Source: JAVJQS01 sp040218815 (GTDB lineage Bacteria; Bacteroidota; Bacteroidia; Flavobacteriales_E; Vicingaceae). From it: a stretch of 64,000 bases of DNA. Position numbers and translations under genes: made by a program. The DNA is taken from NCBI GenBank assembly GCA_040218815.1, contig JAVJQS010000015.1:186001-250000 (forward strand), in the 5' to 3' direction. Within the stretch, counting starts at the first letter, position 1. The number at the start of each line of letters is the position of its first letter. The notes under the pieces are model-generated. The model was not told the DNA's origin and did no database searches. It was given only the letters and a program-made list of their open reading frames with translations. Shown in pieces: positions 26,593 to 33,080 of this stretch.

Positions 26593-26630
26593 ATCTCAAT
26601 TGATTATTATTAAGGTAAAGCTGCCGACTA

Positions 26631-27305
26631 ATGAAAAAAGAATTAGTAACAACTTCCGATGGGTCACACTCTGTTTTTTTACCTGAAATGGATGAACATT
26701 ATCACTCTATGCATGGTGCAATAGCTGAGTCGGAGCATGTGTATATTAAAAATGGTCTGCTAGCCGCTGCAAAACAAAAGAAGTCAATTCAAGTATTTGA
26801 AGTAGGCTTGGGTACAGGCTTAAATGTTTTGACTACTTATAAATCAGCTCTTGCCAATCAGCTTAAAGTCATCATGGACAGCATTGAGGCATATCCATTA
26901 GACTGGGAAGAGGTGAAAAGCTTAAACTTTAGGCAGCAATTGGATATAGAGAAATCAATTTACAAGCAAATACATCAAAGTGATTGGGATGCTGAAGTTG
27001 AGTTGTCTCCTCAGTTAACATTGCACAAGTATCACGATAAGTTGCAGCATTTTGACTTAGCTGAAAACAGTTATGATGTTATTTATTTTGATGCTTTCGC
27101 ACCTGAAAAGCAAGAAGAAATGTGGTCTGAGGCTATCTTTAAAAAATTATATACTGCCTTAAAGCCCGGTGGGATTTTGGTGACTTATTGTGTAAAGGGA
27201 GAGATTCGAAGAAGGTTACAAGATATTGGGTTGAAGGTTGAAAAGTTGAAGGGCCCGGAAGGAGGGAAGCGAGAGATTATGCGGGCAGTGAAGAGCGAAA
27301 GATGA
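26631..27305 (+). CDS. mnmD: tRNA 5-methylaminomethyl-2-thiouridine methyltransferase (MnmD)
   Basis: A 224-aa protein of the DUF752/MnmC1-like family. The SAM-binding motif FEVGLGTGLN is at residues 56-65, and the catalytic-side DAFAPEKQEEMW is near 155, followed by LKPGGILVTYCVKGEIRRRL and a C-terminal KGPEGGKREIMRA. It methylates the wobble uridine side chain (nm5s2U to mnm5s2U) in some tRNAs. In E. coli this domain is fused to an FAD oxidase (MnmC); here it stands alone, the usual Bacteroidota arrangement. It is followed by a word-repeat gap. Confidence 0.93.
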   Translation: MKKELVTTSDGSHSVFLPEMDEHYHSMHGAIAESEHVYIKNGLLAAAKQKKSIQVFEVGLGTGLNVLTTYKSALANQLKVIMDSIEAYPLDWEEVKSLNFRQQLDIEKSIYKQIHQSDWDAEVELSPQLTLHKYHDKLQHFDLAENSYDVIYFDAFAPEKQEEMWSEAIFKKLYTALKPGGILVTYCVKGEIRRRLQDIGLKVEKLKGPEGGKREIMRAVKSER

Positions 27306-27577
27306 AAGATGAAGGAGGGAAAAATTGATAATGGATAATTGATAAAGGAGAATGAGATTTTAGACCTTAGATTTTAGACTTTAGAGGAATTGAATTCTTA
27401 GTGTCCTTTGTGGGAACTTAGTGGGCTTTGTGGTTAGAAGAGAGACTAATGGATAATTGACAATTGATAAATGATAATTGATAGTAGGATTTTAGATTTA
27501 CGAATTTAGAATTACGATTTTGCTACTAAAAGGAATTGACAATTAAAAATTAATAATTGAAGATTAAACATTGAACA
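27306..27577. other. 272-bp intergenic gap with several word-repeat families
   Basis: No gene seen. It holds TTGATAATGGATAATTGATAA words (about 27323-27346 and 27450-27485), TTTTAGACCTTAGATTTTAG words (about 27357-27385), a CTTAGTGTCCTTTGTGGGAA / CTTAGTGGGCTTTGTGG doublet (about 27398-27434), and AACATTGAACATTGAAAC at 27567-27584. The last word contains the TTG used as the start codon of the next gene. Confidence 0.6.
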
Positions 27578-28090
27578 TTGAAACCTGAATTAAAAGAAAT
27601 ATTACAAGCGGCTAAAAGTAAGCGAAAAGAGATTAATCGCTACTTAAAGAAACTGAAGCAACGTCAGCCCAAAGATTTGGACAAACAATTTCATGAGCAG
27701 CATTCAGCAGCTTTTGAAAAAATCGACTGCCTCGATTGTGCGAATTGCTGTAAAACCACATCGCCTATTTTTTACGATAAGGATGTAGATCGAATGGCTG
27801 CATTTTTTAAAATGAAAGCCGCAGATTTTTACGATAAATACTTAAAAACAGATGAAGATGGCGACCAAGTTTTAAAGTCATCTCCTTGTCCTTTTTTATT
27901 GGAAGACAATAAATGCTTGGCTTATGAGGCTAGACCTAAGGCCTGCCGAGAGTACCCTCACACCGATAGAAAGCGCATGCATCAAGTACTAGATTTAACG
28001 GCTAAGAATACAAGAGTTTGTCCAGCAGTTGCAGAAATAGTTGACAAACTAATGCAAGTGCAAAAAAAATCCGACCGAAGTCGGATTTAG
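27578..28090 (+). CDS. YkgJ-like cysteine-cluster protein
   Basis: A 170-aa protein of the CxxCxxCC-type family thought to bind zinc or an Fe-S cluster. Ligand-like residues are Cys51, 54, 57 and 58 (CLDCANCC), Cys104, Cys113, Cys123 (KACREYP) and Cys148. The start is TTG at 27578; the first internal ATG would remove the first Cys group. The biochemical role of the family is not established. The last nine codons are encoded within the hairpin that terminates the convergent dnaJ transcript, so the C-terminus (KKSDRSRI) may be a by-product of that structure. Confidence 0.88.
   Translation: MKPELKEILQAAKSKRKEINRYLKKLKQRQPKDLDKQFHEQHSAAFEKIDCLDCANCCKTTSPIFYDKDVDRMAAFFKMKAADFYDKYLKTDEDGDQVLKSSPCPFLLEDNKCLAYEARPKACREYPHTDRKRMHQVLDLTAKNTRVCPAVAEIVDKLMQVQKKSDRSRI
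28062..28088 (-). terminator. dnaJ terminator overlapping the 3' end of the convergent Cys-cluster gene
   Basis: AAATCCGAC (28067-28075) pairs with GTCGGATTT (28080-28088) around a CGAA tetraloop. On the minus strand the hairpin starts 5 nt past the dnaJ stop and is followed by eight T (28069-28062). On the plus strand it lies inside the neighbouring coding sequence. Confidence 0.9.
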
Positions 28091-28093
28091 GGT

Positions 28094-29254
28094 TTAGTGA
28101 AAATAGTCTTTCATACGTTCAAAGAATCCTTTGTCTTGAGCGGTTGGTTTAGGCTCAAAATTCTTGGACTTCTGCATTTTCTGAATGGCACTTTTTTCTT
28201 CTTTTGAAAGTTTCTGAGGCGTCCAAATATTCACATTAACCAATTGGTCACCTGTTCTATATCCATTCACTTCAGGAATTCCTTTGTTTCTCAGGCGAAG
28301 TACTTTACCACCTTGTGTGCCTGACTCTATTTTTATTTTCGCCTTGCCATTTACTGTTGGCACAGTAACTTCAGTTCCTAAAATAGCATCGGCAAAACTG
28401 ATGTATAGGTCGTACAATATATTTATACCATCACGCTTCAGTTCTTTACTTTCTTCTTCTTCAATTTGTACAATTAAATCTCCAGGAACACCATTTCTAG
28501 CACCCATATTTCCTTTTCCACTCACTGAAAGCTGCATGCCACCTTCAACACCTGCAGGAATTTTTAGGTCGATGGTTTCATCATCTTTCACAATACCATC
28601 ACCGTGGCATTCATTACATTTATTCGTAATGATTTTACCGTCACCACCACAAGTTGGACAAGCAGTTGCCGTTTGCATCTGACCTAAAAAAGTATTGGTC
28701 ACTCGGTTTACTTGTCCAGCTCCTTTGCAGGTATCACAGGTAGTAAAGCCTCCGCTTCCACCTTCTGCTCCTGAGCCAGAACATGGTTTACATTTAACGT
28801 ATTTCTTAACTTTTATCTTCTTCTCGACACCATTAACGATATCTTTTAAGGTCATGTTTACTTTAACACGAATGTTACTTCCACGGTTAACTCTTCGTCC
28901 TTGGCTGCGGCCACCGCCGCCAAATCCTCCGAAACCGCTAAATCCTCCGCCACCTCCGCCGAAGATGTCGCCGAACTGGGAGAAAATATCGTCCATGTTC
29001 ATACCACCGCCGCCAAATCCACCGCCGGCTCCCATGCCTGCATGACCAAAACGATCGTACTTCGCTTTTTTCTCATCGTTGCTTAACACTTCATAAGCCT
29101 CAGCAGCTTCTTTAAACTTATCCTCAGCTGCTTTATCATCCGGATTTTTATCTGGGTGATATTTAAGCGCCAACTTCCGATAGGCTTTTTTAATTTCTGC
29201 TGTACTTGCGTTTTTTTCAACGCCTAAAACTTCGTAATAATCTCTTTTTGCCAT
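28094..29254 (-). CDS. dnaJ: Chaperone DnaJ
   Basis: A 386-aa Hsp40 co-chaperone that stimulates DnaK ATPase and delivers clients. It has the J domain with HPD at residues 33-35, a Gly/Phe-rich linker (about 75-115, GGGG and GFGG runs), four CxxCxGxG zinc repeats (CKPCSGSG, CDTCKGAG, CPTCGGDG, CNECHGDG) and C-terminal substrate-binding domains. It is a full type-I DnaJ of normal length. It lies 9 bp downstream of grpE in the same direction, so they form a heat-shock-type operon; dnaK is not in this window. Its terminator lies in the convergent gene's end. Confidence 0.98.
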   Translation of the reverse strand: MAKRDYYEVLGVEKNASTAEIKKAYRKLALKYHPDKNPDDKAAEDKFKEAAEAYEVLSNDEKKAKYDRFGHAGMGAGGGFGGGGMNMDDIFSQFGDIFGGGGGGFSGFGGFGGGGRSQGRRVNRGSNIRVKVNMTLKDIVNGVEKKIKVKKYVKCKPCSGSGAEGGSGGFTTCDTCKGAGQVNRVTNTFLGQMQTATACPTCGGDGKIITNKCNECHGDGIVKDDETIDLKIPAGVEGGMQLSVSGKGNMGARNGVPGDLIVQIEEEESKELKRDGINILYDLYISFADAILGTEVTVPTVNGKAKIKIESGTQGGKVLRLRNKGIPEVNGYRTGDQLVNVNIWTPQKLSKEEKSAIQKMQKSKNFEPKPTAQDKGFFERMKDYFH

Positions 29255-29263
29255 TGCTTTCTC

Positions 29264-29848
29264 TTATTGTCCTACTACCACTTTTGCAAAGCGAATCACT
29301 TTATCTTTCAAGGTATATCCTTTTTCAATTTCATCTACAATTTTCCCTTTCATTTTCTTACTAGGTGCAGGAATTTGTGTCACCGCTTCATGAATTTCAC
29401 TGTCGAATGTTTCACCAACAGTTGATTTCATTGGTTCAGCTCCATTTGCTTTAAACACGCTTACCAGTTTATTGTAAATCAAATCTACACCCGTTTTTAA
29501 GCTGTCGTAATCTTTTGTTTCTTCCATTGACTTTTTGGCACGATCAAAATCATCCATTACTGACAATAGACTTTTAAAGATGTCTTCTCCAGCGGTCTTG
29601 TATAACTCTAACTTTTCTTTTTGAGTTCGTCTTCTAAAGTTGTCAAATTCAGAATATAAGCGCAAATACTTATCGTTCAACGCTTTAATTTCTAAATCTT
29701 TTTTCTCAAGATCACTAAGCTCTTCATCCTCATTTTTTGCCTGAGTGTTTTCGTCGTTTTCCTCTTGTTCTGCCACAGGCTGATTTTCTTGCTCATTTAT
29801 AGCAGTCTCATCGGACGAATTGTCCATTTTTTCGGCTTCTGTATTCAT
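29264..29848 (-). CDS. grpE: Nucleotide exchange factor GrpE
   Basis: A 194-aa protein. An acidic, low-complexity N-terminus (residues ~1-50, rich in E, Q and N) precedes the long dimerising coiled coil (DLEIKALNDKYLRLYSEFDNFRRRTQKEK). The C-terminal beta domain contains FDSEIHEAVTQIP and the final GYTLKDKVIRFAKVVVG. GrpE releases ADP from DnaK in the cytoplasm. First gene of the grpE-dnaJ pair; I see no CIRCE element or perfect -7 motif upstream, so its heat-shock control is not visible here. Confidence 0.96.
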   Translation of the reverse strand: MNTEAEKMDNSSDETAINEQENQPVAEQEENDENTQAKNEDEELSDLEKKDLEIKALNDKYLRLYSEFDNFRRRTQKEKLELYKTAGEDIFKSLLSVMDDFDRAKKSMEETKDYDSLKTGVDLIYNKLVSVFKANGAEPMKSTVGETFDSEIHEAVTQIPAPSKKMKGKIVDEIEKGYTLKDKVIRFAKVVVGQ

Positions 29849-29954
29849 AAATGCATTTTTTTATTCGATGGAGACTAATTTCAAAAGCTTTGCCAAGTTG
29901 TTTGCTTGCCAGATTGGCAGAACAAGAGTTTAGTTTTTCTATTAATTTTAATCA

Positions 29955-30392
29955 ATGAAAAACATCTGTTTAGTATTAATAGTTTATTTCTGCTTATTCC
30001 AAGCTAATAGCTTATTAGCTCAAGGAGCATCATCAAACAATACTTCGGACTTTGATCGAGAAACCTTTAAGGAGCAGAGTTATGATATGGTTGAACTATT
30101 TTCTACAGAGGTATATGATTCATCTGAATACCTCATCCTATTAACAGTTTCATCCGATTACAATATAGATGGGATAGGAGATAAATCAAGAAATGATTCA
30201 AGTGTTGTCACCAATTGGGTGAAGAAAAAAAATGCTCAATCGGCTGAATTACTTGAGGATCAAAAATTGATGCCTGGCAAGGAAACAATGAATTATGTAT
30301 TTGAATATTTAGATCCTAAATCCATTATTACCTTAAGAACAATTTCAAAAGAAAAAATCCAAGTAAAACGTTATGAACTTTTATTTGATTAA
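29955..30392 (+). CDS. Small exported protein of unknown function
   Basis: A 145-aa protein with a clear signal peptide (MKNICLVLIVYFCLFQANSLLAQG), leaving about 120 mature residues. The mature part has no Cys and a mixed alpha/beta look (SYDMVELFSTEVYDSSEYLI, MNYVFEYLDPKSIITLRTIS). I recognise no domain. It stands alone between grpE (divergent) and a TlpA-like gene (convergent, 17-bp gap). It may be lineage-restricted. Confidence 0.65.
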   Translation: MKNICLVLIVYFCLFQANSLLAQGASSNNTSDFDRETFKEQSYDMVELFSTEVYDSSEYLILLTVSSDYNIDGIGDKSRNDSSVVTNWVKKKNAQSAELLEDQKLMPGKETMNYVFEYLDPKSIITLRTISKEKIQVKRYELLFD

Positions 30393-30409
30393 CAAATTAT
30401 GAAAGAAGC

Positions 30410-30979
30410 TTAATTCTTCAAATTATTCAACAAAGCAGCTAATCCTCCTCCACGAATAGAATTTCCTTTACCAACAATAATTCCATCACCGTTGATGAGG
30501 TAAGCCATTGGAATACCACGGACTTGATATATTCTAGCCCCTTCAGCACCCCAAGCTTTTAAGTCGCTAACGTGATTTGGCCATGCCAGCCCATCTTGCA
30601 TAATAGCATTTTGCCAAGCTCCCTTGCTTTTGTCTAATGAAACACTGTAAACAGTAAAGCCTTTACCATTCTCAAAGTTTTCATCTTTAAACTTATGGTA
30701 GGTTTTTACCACATTTGGATTCTCTCTGCGACAAGGACCACACCAACTTGCCCAAAAATCTATTAGTACCATTTTGCCTTTTAAGTCAGACAAGGCAATC
30801 ATTTTGCCATTTGGGTCCTGATATTTTAATTCTGGAGCCTTATCGCCGATGTTCAATCCCACTTCTACTTGAGTAGCAGTTTTGTGTTTTGAACCAGGCT
30901 CGTTTTCAATGAATGTGAAGCTTGCAAGGGTTAAAAAAGCAAGGCTAAGACTTATAAGTAGGGTGTGTTTTGTTTTCAT
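30410..30979 (-). CDS. TlpA-like periplasmic thiol-disulfide oxidoreductase
   Basis: A 189-aa protein starting at ATG 30979 (a TTG three codons earlier is less likely). A hydrophobic signal or anchor (LLISLSLAFLTLASFTF) is followed by the redoxin entry GDKAPELKYQDPNGK, the active site WASWCGPCRREN with Cys80 and Cys83, and the family's cis-Pro loop in VRGIPMAYLI. Such proteins reduce periplasmic disulfides, for example during cytochrome c maturation. The substrate is not evident. It is 98 bp downstream of murA on the same strand; the gap holds AATGTTCAGTGTTCAATTATC words rather than a clear promoter. Confidence 0.93.
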   Translation of the reverse strand: MKTKHTLLISLSLAFLTLASFTFIENEPGSKHKTATQVEVGLNIGDKAPELKYQDPNGKMIALSDLKGKMVLIDFWASWCGPCRRENPNVVKTYHKFKDENFENGKGFTVYSVSLDKSKGAWQNAIMQDGLAWPNHVSDLKAWGAEGARIYQVRGIPMAYLINGDGIIVGKGNSIRGGGLAALLNNLKN

Positions 30980-31077
30980 CAATATCAATGTTCAGTGTTC
31001 AATTATCAATGTTCAATTCAAATATTTTTATCTTTTAGCAAAATCTATTCCAGACTAAAATTGTCAATTATCCATTA

Positions 31078-32388
31078 TCAACTATCAATTCTCTTAATCT
31101 TCGCTCCCAGAGCATTCAGGCGTTCATCAATCTTTCCATAACCACGATCGATTTGCTCAATGTTATGAATAACGCTTTTTCCTTTTGCAGATAATGCTGC
31201 AATTAACAAAGAAACTCCAGCTCTAATGTCAGGTGAGGTCATTTGAATGCCTCTTAATTTAGTTTGTTTATCCATTCCAATTACCGTAGCACGGTGTGGA
31301 TCACATAAAATTATTTGTGCACCCATATCGATTAACTTATCTACAAAGAATAGACGACTCTCAAACATTTTTTGATGCACCAATACGGAGCCCTTTGCTT
31401 GTGTAGCAACTACCAAAATAATGCTCAATAAATCTGGGGTAAATCCTGGCCATGGAGCATCTGAAATGTTCATAATAGAACCATCTATAAATGTTTCTAC
31501 TTCGTAATGTTTTTGAGAGGGGATGTATAGGTCATCGCCTCGCAGTTCCATTTGAATTCCTAATTTTTTGAAGGTATCAGGAATAACTCCTAAGTCTTTA
31601 TAGGATACATTTTTAATGGTAATCTCAGATTCAGTCATGGCAGCTAAACCGATAAAGCTGCCTATTTCGATCATGTCTGGTAAAATCCGGTGCTCGCAAC
31701 CTTTTAGCTCCTTAACGCCTTCAACGGTGATAAGGTTAGAACCAATTCCGCTAATGTTAGCGCCCATACTGTTAAGCATTTTGCACAATTGCTGTAAGTA
31801 GGGCTCACAAGCCGCATTGTAAATTGAAGTGGTGCCTTTAGCTAATACCGCAGCCATTACAATATTTGCTGTACCAGTAACGGAAGCTTCGTCCAATAAC
31901 ATATAGCAACCTTGCAAGTTATTGGCTTCAACCTTATAGAACTTATTTTCTTTGTTGTAAATAAACTTTGCACCCAACTTTTGAAAACCAATGAAGTGGG
32001 TGTCCAATCTTCGTCGGCCAATTTTATCCCCGCCCGGACGAGGAATATATCCTTTGCCAAAACGTGAAAGCATAGGGCCTAAGATCATTACTGATCCCCT
32101 TAAGCCTGAGCCTTTCTTTTTAAATTCTTGGGTGTTGAGGTATTCAATATCTATCTCATCTGCTTGAAAAGAGTAGGTGTTGCTGTCGATTTTCTCAACT
32201 TTTACTCCTAAGTCTTTAAGTAAGTCAATCAGCTTGTTGACGTCGATAATGTCGGGAACATTTTTGATGACCACTTTTTCTGGAGTTAGTAACACCGCAC
32301 ACAATATTTGTAATGCTTCGTTTTTTGCCCCTTGTGGAGTCAGGTCGCCTTTGAGTTTAAAGCCACCTTCAATTTCAAATGATCCCAT
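31078..32388 (-). CDS. murA: UDP-N-acetylglucosamine 1-carboxyvinyltransferase, Asp-type active site
   Basis: A 436-aa cytoplasmic enzyme that transfers enolpyruvate from PEP to UDP-GlcNAc, the first committed step of peptidoglycan synthesis. It has the inside-out alpha/beta barrel repeats and Lys22-Asn23 in QGAKNEAL. In the active-site loop RPGGDKIGRRRLDTH, Asp121 stands where E. coli MurA has Cys115, the residue alkylated by fosfomycin. The enzyme should therefore be naturally insensitive to the drug. It is third in an operon after uvrD and the DUF4290 gene, 15 bp from the latter; the last codons run into an ATTATCCATTATCAACTATC word repeat. Confidence 0.97.
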   Translation of the reverse strand: MGSFEIEGGFKLKGDLTPQGAKNEALQILCAVLLTPEKVVIKNVPDIIDVNKLIDLLKDLGVKVEKIDSNTYSFQADEIDIEYLNTQEFKKKGSGLRGSVMILGPMLSRFGKGYIPRPGGDKIGRRRLDTHFIGFQKLGAKFIYNKENKFYKVEANNLQGCYMLLDEASVTGTANIVMAAVLAKGTTSIYNAACEPYLQQLCKMLNSMGANISGIGSNLITVEGVKELKGCEHRILPDMIEIGSFIGLAAMTESEITIKNVSYKDLGVIPDTFKKLGIQMELRGDDLYIPSQKHYEVETFIDGSIMNISDAPWPGFTPDLLSIILVVATQAKGSVLVHQKMFESRLFFVDKLIDMGAQIILCDPHRATVIGMDKQTKLRGIQMTSPDIRAGVSLLIAALSAKGKSVIHNIEQIDRGYGKIDERLNALGAKIKRIDS

Positions 32389-32403
32389 CTTTACTTATTG
32401 GTA

Positions 32404-33045
32404 TTAATATTTTTTTTTAGACTTATAGCTGCGTTTTCCTTTTTTTCTGCCGCCTTTCTTATTGCTCGTTTTAGCGCTGGTGTTGGTATTTCTAGGAGCA
32501 ATTTCTTTAGTGTCCATTAATTCAATTTCCTCAGAAACCTCTAGCTTTCCGCGTGAAATTCTTTTAATGTCAGACAAGATTTGTTTGTCGTCTACCGAGT
32601 TTCTGCTCCAACTTAAATAATGCTTTTTCATTAAATTGGCGATGGACTCAATTAAAGCGTCTTTTTCTTCACCTGCTTCCATTTCCACTGCTTTTTCAAT
32701 CAGCTTTTCGGTGCCTTTGCCATAATGCTTAAAACGGATTTGATCCTCAGGGTATGGCATTTTTCTAGGCTTAGAAGAAAAATGTTCCCGCTCTGGCTTC
32801 GGGTAAGGTGAGTCTACATCTAATTTAAAATCAGACATAATTAAGACATGATCCCATAATTTATGGGTGAAGTCCGCAACGTCACGCAAGTGCGGATTAA
32901 GTTGCCCCATTACGTCAACAATGGCCAAAACCATTTCATTGCGTTCCTTTCTGTCTTCTAACTTGGTGGCGTGATCTATTAAGTCTTGAATGTGTCTTCC
33001 ATACTCTGGAATAATCATTTTCGGACGACTAGTATTGTAATTCAT
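32404..33045 (-). CDS. DUF4290 family protein
   Basis: A 213-aa protein that I recognise as the Bacteroidota DUF4290 family, by the opening SRPKMIIPEYGRHIQDLIDH and the later MPYPEDQIRFKHYGKGTEKL and KHYLSWSRNSVDD. No function is known. It is predicted helical and cytoplasmic, with a strongly basic C-terminal tail (KKGGRKKGKRSYKSKKKY) that could bind nucleic acid. It sits between uvrD (35 bp upstream) and murA (15 bp downstream) on one transcript. Confidence 0.88.
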   Translation of the reverse strand: MNYNTSRPKMIIPEYGRHIQDLIDHATKLEDRKERNEMVLAIVDVMGQLNPHLRDVADFTHKLWDHVLIMSDFKLDVDSPYPKPEREHFSSKPRKMPYPEDQIRFKHYGKGTEKLIEKAVEMEAGEEKDALIESIANLMKKHYLSWSRNSVDDKQILSDIKRISRGKLEVSEEIELMDTKEIAPRNTNTSAKTSNKKGGRKKGKRSYKSKKKY

Positions 33046-33080
33046 TTGATAATTCTATGTGATCTAATAAAGTAGAGAAC

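Noticed and set aside
28284..29086. Pro/Ala-rich open frames antisense to dnaJ
   Set aside because: They are shadows of the Gly-rich and zinc-finger regions of dnaJ on the opposite strand.
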